A DNA stretch of 64,000 bases, taken from positions 56,968,949 to 57,032,948 of the forward strand of contig NC_030383.2 in assembly GCF_001625215.2 (NCBI RefSeq), read 5' to 3'. Shown piece after piece: positions 9,801-20,425 of the stretch. The first letter of the stretch is position 1. Every line of letters begins with the position of its first letter. Both the position numbers and the translations under genes were made by a program. This DNA is from Daucus carota subsp. sativus. Lineage: Eukaryota > Streptophyta > Magnoliopsida > Apiales > Apiaceae. The notes beneath the pieces are model-generated. The model had not been told where the DNA came from. It did no database searches and saw only the letters and a list, made by a program, of their open reading frames with translations.

Positions 9801-12535
9801 TTTTATACAATAATGTCAAGAAGTAGCCCTACTTATCTCAATTTATGCACTCTCAGCTATCGCAATTGAAGTAAGATGGATATATTTGTGTGTGTGTGTG
9901 TGTGTGTGTGTTATGACTCTCTGATTTGTTTAATCGTCAGTTGTTTTTAGCTCCTGAATTGCTCAAATTTGATTTAGGCATGTAATTGATAAATGAACCA
10001 AGCTACTGTACGTTTTCTGTGTATATTTGTGACATGTGTCATGTGTTGCTTAAATATGGGTTCTTGTACGACTGATCACTGTCGCATAATTATTTATGAT
10101 TCACTGGTTGTTTGCTCATGAAAAATTTTAGAATAATCTAAATGTAATTGATAAGTAAACCAACCTGCTAGATGTTTGTCTTGTATATATATGTGAGCTT
10201 TCTCAGTTCACGTTCAAATATGCCGAGTGCTTACATATGATATCTTGTTGGACTTATATTTGTAATTTCTGGTACATCACGGGTGCTATTGACTTTATAA
10301 TTAATATTTAGTAGGAATCTGTTTGTAAGCATTCTAATACATGCATCACTAGTTCACTACTTATTAATTTTCTGTAGTCAGTTTGTGCTCTTTGATTACG
10401 TTTTATTGCTTATATAATTGGTTTATAACAAATGTACTGCCTTCATTGGGTGGAAAATCTGCTTCAGGTACAAGCAACTATTGCTGAAACTGATCAGCCA
10501 AAATGGTGGGAAAAAACTGCTGGGCCGAACATGATAGACATTCATTCGACACAAGACTTTTTGAATGCTTTGAGTCAGGCTGGAGAAAGACTAGTAATTG
10601 TTGAATTTTACGGCACCTGGTGTGGTTCTTGTAGAGCACTATTTCCGAAGGTAGCCATCAATTAATCCGCTTTTTGAGTTTCAGATTATCCTGTAGACAT
10701 TGGTCAGTCACACACTCTAAATTCAACTTTTTTGAGATCAATACCCCGTGATTATTTTTGTTCTTTCATCCCTGTTTCCTTGTGGTAGTTTTCCTTTAGA
10801 ACTGTTTTGATCATCTTCTTGAATAAATCAAAAATTCATTAATCTTATTTGTGCAGTATGCTCAACTGGAAAAATATTGTAATAAGTAATAATAACACCT
10901 GCCGCCTGCTGTATGTTAGCACCTAAAAATTAAAAATATAAATTTCCCGGTCTTAGATGATATGGTATATAGATCCTACTTGTTCTTTCATAATTCATGG
11001 ATTGAATATCTGTCCATCTGCAGCTATAAAAGTATGTATTTGCACGGTATAGAGAGAAAGATGTATTCTAGTGGGGGTGCTTTGTGTAATTGAACTTTTT
11101 TCTTGTTTGTTTTCTAATTGCTTTTATTCCCTCACAACATAGTCTACACATTAAAATGTGTGTGTGTGTGTGTGTGTATCAGTGCATGTGTGTGTGTGTT
11201 TGTGCAACAATTGATGCCAACCGGTAAGTGAGAAATTTTTGGAGTTGAGGCGTTAATATTTGCATTTGAAGAGTACTATTGATTGAGTATTTCAAATTAT
11301 CGCTTTTCGACTTGGAATTATTTTTCTATTGGATAATGGAGTAGGATTTCAAATGAAATTTAAATCCAACTTTTTGTGTGTGTCCAAACATGTCATTTGA
11401 TCAAATCCAAAGTCTCAAATGAAATTAAAATTCCCAAACATGCCATAAAGTAAATATGCAGTAATGTGAACCTTTGGAGCAGTGGCGTAGGCACATATTA
11501 AGAATCACACGGATTATATACTTTATTAACATTCTACCGGCGATCATGTCAGTTCCTGAACAAATAAGCACGTCCATCACCATTGTCTCCTTGCTTCCAC
11601 TCATAAACGAGAAAATACACTTTATGCATACCAAGTGTAGAATTTTATTTATAATTTTGTTAAATATTGCCAATCAGGAAGACATACCTGTTCTCAGAAG
11701 TACTCTAGTAGCAGGCCTCCTGAATGACATTTTGCTTATACTACAATGTTTAGCACAAGTTAGGATAATGCAGCTCCGCCAGATCCATATATTAGGAGTT
11801 CGATCTTCATTGTTTAGTATTGTTTCTGCTTCTTACTATTGGTGATTTTAAACTACTATCTGATATAATATAGTGTTGAATTTCCTAGCTCTGCAGAACA
11901 GCACAAGAACATCCTGAAATCATGTTCTTGAAAGTCAATTTCGATGAGAACAAGCCTATGTGTAAAAATTTGAATGTGAGGGTGCTTCCTTTTTTTCACT
12001 TCTACCGTGGAGCCGATGGACAGCTTGAAGCATTTTCCTGTTCACTTGCCAAAGTAAGTCAACTTGTGGTTTTTTTATACTCAGTTCCCCATATTCATTT
12101 TTCAAGACTCATAGCCAAAAAGAAAAAGAAAGCATATCAGTTTAGAAATCCTTTCAATTTGTATGTGATATAGCTAGGAAACGAAAAGAAAAAAGCATAT
12201 CAGTAAGAATTAAGTTGCATACTTAAACTAAGCATGTTGCTTACAGAAAGTTCACCTAAATTTGGAAAAAAGATCAAGGATATTGAAGTTGTATATGCTG
12301 GATTTGATTAGTGCTAATCTAGCGAATTTGATTTGTTCTATGGTACTTAACAAAGAGCCATATGAATCCAATACTCTCTAATACAAATAAAACCATATTG
12401 TAGTTTCAAAAGATTAAGGACGCTATCCAGATGCACAATACAGATCGCTGCAGCATTGGACCGCCGAGAGGTGTTGGAGATCTTAACCTTGAAGCTGTCT
12501 CTGCTCCAAAGGATAAACAAGCGGGCACTTCTTGA
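6877..12535 (+). CDS. Atypical Cys/His-rich thioredoxin, chloroplast (ACHT1/2, thioredoxin-like 2 type)
   Basis: Four exons, 6877-7092, 10468-10650, 11889-12053 and 12404-12535, all in phase 0, encode 231 residues. Residues 1-70 are Ser-rich with few acids and resemble a chloroplast transit peptide. The thioredoxin fold follows, with active site [15 protein letters not shown] (Cys124, Cys127), [20 protein letters not shown] with the cis-proline, and [18 protein letters not shown]. The C-terminal tail is [12 protein letters not shown] followed by a Gly/Pro-containing extension. WCGSC and the extra Cys residues are hallmarks of ACHT1/ACHT2, which oxidise 2-Cys peroxiredoxins and other plastid targets. 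Intron 1 is 3.4 kb and filled with MITEs. The gene lies next to an NPP gene, as in Arabidopsis, where ACHT2 (At4g29670) neighbours At4g29680. Confidence 0.93.
7986..8606. mobile_element. Stowaway-type MITE, interrupted by a second one
   Basis: TACTCCCTCCATCTCACTTTAAGTGTC at the left is matched inversely by the right end ACACTTAAAATGGGATGGAG plus GGAGTA, with TA at both borders. This is the Tc1/mariner-class Stowaway signature (CTCCCTCC). A second Stowaway with a slightly different terminus sits inside at 8155-8421. Located in intron 1 of the thioredoxin gene. Confidence 0.85.
8155..8421. mobile_element. Nested Stowaway-type MITE
   Basis: A 267 bp element with TACTCCCTCCATCCCACAAT at the left and ATTGTGGGACGGAGGGAGTA at the right, including TA borders. 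It lies wholly within the element at 7986-8606, so it inserted later. The subterminal TGTCTCTTTTG has its inverse AAAAGAGACTTA near the right end. Confidence 0.87.
8770..8962. mobile_element. MULE-type MITE, 193 bp, with perfect 9 bp target duplication
   Basis: Starts GGGTTTGTCTAGTGTGTGCC and ends with the inverse of CGGTTTTTCTATGGTGTGCC, so the terminal inverted repeats exceed 55 bp. The flanks are ATAGTATAT on both sides (8761-8769 and 8963-8971). Same family and same length as 59258-59450; the element at 47-199 is a diverged relative. Non-coding; in intron 1 of the thioredoxin gene. Confidence 0.85.
9143..9536. mobile_element. Tourist-type (PIF/Harbinger) MITE, copy 1
   Basis: A 394 bp element with terminal GAGCATCTCCAA at the left and TTGGAGATGCTC at the right. 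It is bordered by TTA on both sides (9140-9142, 9537-9539), the 3 bp duplication of PIF/Harbinger elements. A second copy at 58395-58768 shares most of its length, including GGATGGCTAAATTTGTCGAA and the TATAGCCAACGCCGTTG end. Non-coding; in intron 1 of the thioredoxin gene. Confidence 0.88.
9890..9911. repeat. (TG)n microsatellite
   Basis: About eleven TG units in intron 1 of the thioredoxin gene. Confidence 0.85.
11157..11200. repeat. Interrupted (TG)n microsatellite
   Basis: Two TG runs separated by ATCAGTGCA in intron 2 of the thioredoxin gene. Confidence 0.8.
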
Positions 12536-13548
12536 AGATTGATTTTCTTGATTCAAGTATCTGTCTATAGTTTGTATCCCTAGTTTTTACTCTGTCACAG
12601 TTACAGTGAGAAGGGTTATATCTATTTTTTATGTATATTTGTAGTTTCATATGGAAATAATAGCAATCAGAGGTTGTTTACGAGGCTTTTGCATTTCTGG
12701 CTTGGAACTTTATAAGTTATGGGTGTGGTACAGAAGCCAGGGCACATGATTATAAACTCAACAAGATTTCAAATCTTAATGAATGCCCTGTCTTTAACAA
12801 AGCCAACTGTTAACTATCCTTTCCACACAGATTACTTTTTCTTGTCTGGATCCATTTGATTCATATTTAGCCCTCTTTCTAGGTCTAAATATTAAAGTTA
12901 AAAGTTTATGAATTCAATTTTTTAATTGAAAAAGGGTTTTGCTTAATTAATTAAGTTTATTTTTAACTGTTTATAAATAAAAAAGTGTTCAAATTAATAT
13001 AACTTTTTACAAGAATACAATTTATTCTTTCCAGGACTCTAATTTTACTATTGTAGAGATGGTTTGGCTGATTTCTCATATTATATTTCAATATTTGCAA
13101 TGAAAAAAAGAAAAAGAAAGCTAGTTAATTCAAACCTATAAAGAAAAATGAAACCCTAAACGTCTTTAATAATCACCCCTTTTGGTTCTTTTGAATCTTG
13201 TAGAAAATCTTTTGTTCTTTCTTTTAAAATTTTTAGAACTTTAAAATTGTTGTTTTTCATTTTTTGCATTTTTTTAAGTTCTTTTAAAATAAACTTAAAA
13301 AAGGAAGGTTTTGGACATAAAATCATTCCTAATTAATTTTCATAAATTTATTTACGAATGTTATGTTTTTTTAATTTTCTTATAACTTAACTATCTATCA
13401 AAAATATTTATGAAATTAGTGTCCACACCCAAAAGCAACTTTGCAACTTTACCAAATATGATTTGTAAGGGTGCTCTTAAATTTTTTTTTGAAAAAATAA
13501 TATAATATGTGATTTCTAATAATATAGTATGTGGTTCCTCGTAAGTTA

Positions 13549-13730
13549 ATATAATTTGTTGCATCCGATTACATTTGGTTGCGAAAAATCTATAAAAAAT
13601 AATTTTTTTAATATTTTACAGATTTTAAAAAAGTAAAAAAGAATATATTTTTTGAAAAAACCCTAAATTTTAAAAGAAAAGATTCTACAGAAAAAGGTCA
13701 ATTATACTTCTGTGAGGACCGTTACTCAAA
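13549..13730. repeat. 182 bp direct repeat, copy 1 (promoter copy)
   Basis: Compared by eye base for base, this segment (ATATAATTTGTTGCATCCG to GACCGTTACTCAAA) is identical to 18151-18332, which lies just upstream of the EMB2752-like leader exon. It carries the same AAACCCTAA telo-box. The flanks differ immediately outside, so it is an isolated copy, not part of a longer visible duplication. Confidence 0.9.
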
Positions 13731-16063
13731 CTAGGATTTTTTGCCCGCTACGCATGGTTATAGAGATGATTTTTAATTAAAATTAATTATGCAAAGATTT
13801 TGAGAAAGAAATACAATTAAAAAATATTTAATGAAACAATTTTTCCGATTTTGTGGATGAAAAATATATTACTCTCATAATCATCGTGAACATTAATTTG
13901 AGTTGATATGATTTCAAATGCCAGCTTCTCGAGCAGTTAAAAAAAATAAATTTAATTGTTTTTTTGTTACTAATCATTAGAGAGGGAACCTTGAAACTCT
14001 TACCTTAGTTTATTTTTCGGATCAAAACATTCAAAACCTTTTTTGATTTGACCTTCGTTTTCTTAGATCTTCTCGTTGTTCCAGATGATTTTATTTTATA
14101 AAGTGGTCCGAGTTATTCTGTTTTGTGGTTTTGTTCTCCAGATCAGGGGATTGTCTTGGTTTAATTAGTATTTTATTTAAGTATTTGTTGATCTAAAGTT
14201 GCAGGCATCAAAACTGGTTCTGAGCAGAATTTCACATGCAAAAAATGTCAATATCTATGTTTTATAGTTTAAAATTATTTTTGAACACACACAACGATGA
14301 AAAATATGAAAAAAAAAAAACATGTATTTAGATTTAGATCCTAAAAAGCTATTCAAAATTTAAGGTTCTGCAGCAGAACCTTAGTGGTTTTATGGTTCTA
14401 TTTTAAGGACTGGTTCTCTCTTGAGCGCGACCCTTTACACCCATTCTTAAGTTAAAAAGGTGAAAATTGAGTTTCTTCTGCCGAATCTGAACCATCATCG
14501 TGAAAGATCTCTACTGTTTGAGTTCTCTTTGGATTTTCACTCTAGTCAATCACAAAACACATACTATTAAATTCTGATTTAATTATTATAAATTTTATAT
14601 TTATAATTTAATATATAAATTTGAGCAAGAAAGAAAAGACAAAATAATAATAATATATTTATACGTTTTCTTAAGTTGCTATTTTAATAAAGGTCCTATG
14701 TTGGAGTGGAAAATTTAATCGAAAATATAATATATGAATTTTAAGTTTTATTATACACTAAATAAAAAATGATATATTTTCTTTTTCCTTCGTTCTACAA
14801 TATGGACATAAATCATTTTATACAAATTAGGCATTTCAGAAAATAAAATATAAATTCTGATATAAGTGACAAAAAGATGTACAAACTCCGGAGATAAGTC
14901 TTAAAAAATTCAGCACACTTATATGTTTATTAAGGCAGGAAGTAATTTATTTCAATAAGACTGAGCTTACATTTGAAATTTCTTTTGATTTGGATTTATT
15001 TGTTACTAAAGATGTATATTTTAAATGAAGTATAGAATTTTAAAATATATTATATACAGTAAAAATGAAATAATTTAACTATTAACTGTTTTTCTATGAT
15101 AGGGTCTTTGCCTGCTATCTTATGAATGAATCAGAATTTTGTTACTTGAGTGTAATATGTTGACTCCGAGTGACTGGTCTCTAAGATTTCTTACTGAAAG
15201 TCATCACGAAAATTGAAATTGAAACACAGATATTTCTACAATAGTGAGGCCAGCTATCAGAGAGGCGAACATACAGGATGCACAATAACTTAAAATGGAA
15301 TGTGCATTGCAAGAATTTTATGCCACTCTGAAAAATGGACACTCTGCAATGGGAATTTTTGTTCACTGCAACATCCCTGTTTCAACCGTACCTGCTTATT
15401 GAGTAGTTCGATCATGGGATCATCTCTATCATGGAGTCAACTTCAATGGCTCATGTCAACTCTGTCCAAGACTGACAATACTGGAAATTCAACTACTCAG
15501 ATCAAACAATACCTCTCTCATTCTGTTCCTATAGCAACTCTCTCTCTCTCCCTCCCTCAATCTACAAACACAACCACACAATGGACCCATCAAAATCCAA
15601 ACATTCAGACACATGTATTATACACATATCGAAACAGAAATTTACATGGGAGACAAATATTTTACATCTAAACTATATGTTACCATCTTCTGAAATTCAC
15701 AGGATTGGGAGTAAAGTCTGTTTTCTTAACATCCAAGTACAACATCCATAACTTCGTTCATGCCTTTCTAAAACTTCAGATCACTATATTCTAGTGTACA
15801 GATGCATTCGATCTTCTCTCCCACCCGCATCATTCACCGATATTGTCTGCTACATCATCAACTTTGATCTCACCTACTTAAATATATCATCCCTACGTTA
15901 CACTTACATTGTTTTACACATACTTATTTCATTTCAAACTTCATTCCTCTCCAACCTATCAATTAAAGGCAGCATTAAAATATTTAATTAATGGAAAAAG
16001 CTTGCACATGTTAATATAAGTGCTCGATGACATCGATCTATGTACATATTAACTTATGCATAC

Positions 16064-16820
16064 CGCGACCACACGGGTCAGCCTTCCTTGATCTTCCACT
16101 CCTTCAGGTGTACCCTCCGGTCCGAGAATTCTAGCACATGCACTAACAAAGTGCCTTGCATAGTCATAGGTATGGAATCTAAAAAGGGAAATCATCATTT
16201 AGTTATTGCAGCTTATTACAAATAATAAGGGGGGAAAAAAAGATATGCAAGTACATATATGTTAACATTGGTAAACTCATAAAGGGGAGCTCTTATTAAT
16301 ACAATAATACCCAAGCTAAACATAATAAGCAGTCACCATACTACAAATCAGCTTTATTGTATATACAGAGTATAGAGAATGGTATCAGTAACTACAGCAT
16401 TATTGGTAAAGCATGATCATGCTTAATTATGAGGTAGGCATTAAAAGATTACACAAATAATATATATATACTTCTGCAGAAATCAGATTGTCTAGAATCT
16501 ACAACATTCAGCTAGCAAAATTGACTCCTAATTCCTACCTAATTACCTTTAATTATGTCACTCCCCTCAGTATAACGGTATTATGATGAGCCTAGTTGCA
16601 GTTATCGTACCTATGATTTAAAATCAGCAACCGACTCATTGTGCTATGATAATTAATATGATTGCAAGCCTATAAACTACATATAAAATTTCTTACCCAA
16701 CTACATCAGCAGCAAGAACAGCACGTAATAGCTCTGATCGAGACGGCAGCAGCCTGTGAATTTGAGAAGATGAAAATGGTGTGTGAAGAAACGAACCGAC
16801 TTTCATTTTGTTGTCATATT
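16064..16820 (-). pseudogene. Class I trehalose-6-phosphate synthase (TPS1-like) fragment, two exons
   Basis: Exon 1 (about 16820-16697) reads KMKVGSFLHTPFSSSQIHR then LLPSRSELLRAVLAADVVG. Exon 2 (16178-16064) reads FHTYDYARHFVSACARILG then PEGTPEGVEDQGRLTRVVA. They join across a 518 bp intron with a proper GTAAG donor and TTTTAG acceptor and a split glycine codon. This is the donor-binding part of the N-terminal glucosyltransferase domain of TPS1, which makes trehalose-6-phosphate from UDP-glucose and glucose-6-phosphate. The usual VGWFLHTPFPSSEIH has Ser for Trp and Ser for Pro. I found no exons before or after these two (no FPIGIDSDRF-like exon follows), so this is a truncated, presumably dead copy. 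Confidence 0.85.
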
Positions 16821-17189
16821 TTCTACTTTCGACACCTTGACAATGGGCAGAAAATTCAATTGTTTTTTTTACTATTATCAGGAGTATGCAAGTCATAGTG
16901 GCTTATGTAAGCTGATACCTTGTGAGAATTGAGATTGTCTAACTTGCACTCATTGTAAGAAACCTTCCCGCTTACCTGAATAAAGACAATATCAATCATT
17001 GTTAGAAACATAACTATCAAAAACAGGATATTATTTATTCCTAATCATTTTTAAAAACCTTCTTGGCAAATCTTTATGCTCACCAGTTTTGCACTTGCCA
17101 TAGCTTGCTCTTTTTATAGCAGAACCATCGTCTCGTAGATCTGTACCAAATCATCTATATAAGATTCCTGTAATATCATAAAATGAATT

Positions 17190-17700
17190 CGAAAAGATAA
17201 TGGTACGATCACAAAGAGGTTTTTATTTTAATTTGCTCATGAAGTTTCCTCTGCACCTCCATTTAAATCTGCAGAACTTGAGGTGATTGCTGGCTAAGGC
17301 TCACTTTAATACCAAAATCACCTTAATTGCTTCAGCTTGTCGGCTTCTTCCGTTGTGCAGCCATGCATACAACCTGAGTGAGCAAACATATCAATCTCGT
17401 ATCTAAGATGCAGCACTATAAAAGGACCATTCACTCGAAGAATATGAACCTATTTTCCCGTCTCTCTGTCACTCGAAGAAGTGCTATCATCCTTGCAAAC
17501 TTCACAATCTTCCCGTCTCTTTGTCATTCTGCTTTCAACACTTTGACTGCATGATAGCATTAAAAATTTTACAAATATTAAAAAGTAAGATTAAAAAGTA
17601 AGGGTTCTTGAACAGATTCATCGACACAATCTTTATCTTTTTCGTTCGCTTCAGCTGCTGCATATTGAGATTCTCCTAGGAACAATTAGGAGAAAGATGT
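17190..17700 (-). pseudogene. Possible MYB-CC (PHR-type) transcription factor fragment
   Basis: On the minus strand, around 17276-17220, MEVQRKLHEQIKIKTS appears after a CTGCAG acceptor-like site. MEVQRKLHEQ is the signature of the coiled-coil (MYB-CC) part of PHR1-like phosphate-starvation regulators. Upstream on the same strand are Ser- and acid-rich pieces (YAAAEANEKDKDCVDESVQE near 17650; CKDDSTSSSD near 17495) like the linker before that coiled coil. Frames shift between pieces and no MYB repeat is visible, so at most this is a decayed fragment. The match is short. Confidence 0.35.
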
Positions 17701-18150
17701 TCTTTGTTTTTTGAATTTTGAGATGTGGTGGATTTGTTTGAATTTTGAAACCCAGTGCGTATATTGGGTTGAGAGCTGTTAAAGTAGATTGAGAGTCACA
17801 CAATAATTACACGTACTAATTTAACACAATTACACACAGTAATTTAACACAATCAAACATAATGTAGTATAACAATACCCAACTGGTTTAAAAATTCAAT
17901 AAATGACTTCTCCCACTCAGAACTAAAATCAAGCACTTGGTATGCAAAAACAGAACATATAATCCAATTAGTTTAAACACATAAATGATCGAACTATCTC
18001 CTTCTCGGAACCACAATCAAACACTTCTTATGCAAAAGGATTCATATCGTACGAAAATTCTCAAATTATACAACTGAATCGGAAAAAACGAAGAGAACTT
18101 TAACCAAACAGTTATATGCATCAATTCAAAGTCACTTATAAAAATAATTT

Positions 18151-18332
18151 ATATAATTTGTTGCATCCGATTACATTTGGTTGCGAAAAATCTATAAAAA
18201 ATAATTTTTTTAATATTTTACAGATTTTAAAAAAGTAAAAAAGAATATATTTTTTGAAAAAACCCTAAATTTTAAAAGAAAAGATTCTACAGAAAAAGGT
18301 CAATTATACTTCTGTGAGGACCGTTACTCAAA
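18151..18332 (+). promoter_or_regulatory. 182 bp direct repeat, copy 2: promoter region of the EMB2752-like gene
   Basis: Identical by eye to 13549-13730. It ends where the likely leader exon begins (TTGGCTCATCATTTGTCACTC onward) and contains the telo-box AAACCCTAA at 18260-18268, a motif common in promoters of housekeeping, ribosomal and mitochondrial genes. Position and motif suggest the original promoter, with copy 1 derived from it. Confidence 0.65.
18260..18268 (+). promoter_or_regulatory. Telo-box AAACCCTAA
   Basis: Exact telo-box about 70 bp upstream of the inferred leader exon of the EMB2752-like gene. In plants such boxes support expression in dividing cells. Confidence 0.5.
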
Positions 18333-18391
18333 TTGGCTCATCATTTGTCACTCCGATCACTCGCCGTTGCAGTTCTCCGGCGCCGACAAGG
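18333..18391 (+). other. Inferred 5' UTR exon of the EMB2752-like gene
   Basis: GC-richer sequence CACTCCGATCACTCGCCGTT through CGGCGCCGACAAG is followed by GTTTTT, a plausible donor. The next acceptor, TTTTGCAG, is at 20394, just before the coding exon. The 2 kb leader intron in between carries a hAT-like MITE. The exact transcription start is unknown. Confidence 0.5.
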
Positions 18392-19120
18392 TTTTTATTT
18401 TCCTTCTTTTGATCTGTTTTTAATACTTTTCTGCTGTAATTTCACCAAGCTTAGCTTTAAACAAAACCTTTTTTAAATAATTTCATTTGTTAAATTTGAT
18501 GGGTTGAATTTATCACTTTCTGATTGTTATGATGTTCAAAGTCTTGAATCTTGGTTGTATGTATAGCCTATTATGTGGGTTTGTTGTATGGAAGTAGTTT
18601 TATTTTTATGCAGACCAGGTGTTTGTAAAAATGTGAACTTTGTTGGGTTTGTTAGAGATTTTGTGTTGGTATTTTATGCAGTTGTCAGTGATGGTTTTCG
18701 ACATTCGCAAGTGTGTGAGTTGACAAAAGGGTAGGCAAAATTAATCTTAGGAAAGAAATGTTTCGGGTACATATGTAGTTTGTGATTTTAGCCTCATTAG
18801 GGTTGGTTCTTGGGAGGAGTGGGATTATACTTAAAAGATATATTGCAAATTTAAAGTGATAGTTGTAATAATCTAAGTGCATTGTTGGATATGCTATGGA
18901 GAACTTTGAATGTCTTCGCTTTACCATTGGTAGAGTTGTAGATGATTAATTTTGATGGGTCCTTCTCTGAGTTGATAAAAGGAATGCAGTTTAGATTCCT
19001 TGTAGCATGTATTTGCAAGTTTTGGAACACTAATGCTGTGTTTGATTATGGTCAAAGCATTTGTGGGGATGATTGTAAGTTTTTGAACATGGTTGAAGTT
19101 TTCTTGTGTATACAAGCAGC

Positions 19121-19371
19121 GGGGGTGGCAATATCAGACACGACCTGAACCCGACTCGAACCCGTAACCCGATTTACTGAGACAAAACCCGAAAATAACC
19201 CGAAAATCACCCGATTGACACGAAATGGACCCGAAATGACCCGAAACTAGAATTTCTTTTCTAATAACTTCAATTTTCGGTTTTATTCAATTTTAAGTGA
19301 TTTTAGCTTGACCCGAAATCGACCCGATTGCTGACACAAACACGACCCGTTACCCGAAATTGCTACCCCTG
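19121..19371. mobile_element. hAT-like MITE rich in ACCCGA motifs
   Basis: The left end GGGGTGGCAATATCAGACAC is inversely matched by the right end (inverse AGGGGTAGCAATTTCGGGTA). The interior has many ACCCGA/CCCGAAA repeats. Such GGGTGGCAA termini are seen in hAT-class non-autonomous elements. No clear 8 bp duplication could be read. It lies in the leader intron of the EMB2752-like gene. Confidence 0.55.
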
Positions 19372-20425
19372 CCCGGGGGTGTCTAGGAAATCCCTCTTAA
19401 ATATGATATTTCAAGTAGTTGCCCTGCTTTGTTATATGAGCTGCATTTTAGTTTTTAGTAAGATTCAGCTCTTGTTGCAAACTGCATATCCACTTGGTTC
19501 ATTTCTCCCTTGTCATCTAAACCCTCTTCACATTCATCTATGTAGCCCTATGTTTTGCTCAAAAATTGTTTCATCAGTATGCTGCCCATTTGTTTGCTGT
19601 TTACTGAAGCTGAATAATGCAGAATCTGACCGACTCATCTGCTAAGCTCATTTGGATTAACATTATTTTTAACTGAACAATTCAAATATTGCTGATTGAT
19701 TAATTTAGCTGATGTGTTAAGAAAGCTTTTTGACTATCGAGCATTGGAGGTAGATTCATAGCTCCGATGCTTACAACTATTACTATTTTATAATTCAAGT
19801 GGTTTGTGATAAATTCGTATTGTTTTTGTTCTATACATAATAGCATGATTGATATTTTTAATCTATATTATATTAATATTTATGTCTAAATGCCTAATAC
19901 ATAAATAATTAGCATCAGTTTTTTTTCTAGCAATAAAATAATAGGAAAAATAGTATAAATCTGATAGTAACGAAGATTGATAAATTACAATCAATTAAAA
20001 AGAGATATAATAATAATATATTATATTTTAGTAAGGACAATATGTATTATATTATTATTCAGACATTTGATCAATTTTTTTAACAAATAATATAAATCAT
20101 TCAAAATTCAGATTTATGATTTGTTCAGATTATTCAAATATTTTAATCATTCAGATAACTTTTATTCAGAAATGCCGAATGACCTTATATATCAGCTGCT
20201 GAATCTTACCAATTGTGCAAATTTGGATTCACAAGTGCGAGGTTCATCCACAATAATGCACATGCATTCAAACTACTTGTTTTTTACGATTTTGATATGC
20301 ATGTTATAATTGCTTTACCTATTTAAATAAACTCTGTATATTTCTGCAAAAAAATGTCTTTCTTATCATCATAATTTGAATTGTACTTTTGCAGTGAATC
20401 TCAGCGAACACGGAGGCCTGTGAAG

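Larger units (their letters stand above)
12536..18150. other. Accessory spacer between the thioredoxin and EMB2752-like genes
   Basis: A 5.6 kb stretch without an intact gene. The first 1 kb is the thioredoxin 3' region and A/T-rich sequence. It then holds a 182 bp copy of the next gene's promoter (13549-13730), unassigned A/T-rich DNA to about 15.2 kb, unrecognised sequence with a CT-rich tract near 15540, a trehalose-phosphate synthase remnant (16064-16820, minus strand) and a possible MYB-CC remnant (about 17190-17700, minus strand). Confidence 0.6.

Noticed and set aside
10468-12535. WCRKC-type or classical m/f thioredoxin
   Set aside because: The active site is WCGSC with extra cysteines and the [12 protein letters not shown] block, which marks the ACHT group.
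15300-15671. 123-residue plus-strand open frame
   Set aside because: Low-complexity Ser/Thr/Leu text from a CT-rich tract, with no domain, and in gene-fragment debris.
13549-18332. Reading the 182 bp repeats as LTRs of a retrotransposon
   Set aside because: TG...CA-like ends can be chosen, but the similarity extends past them on the left, there is no primer-binding site or polypurine tract, and the interior has host gene pieces rather than gag or pol.
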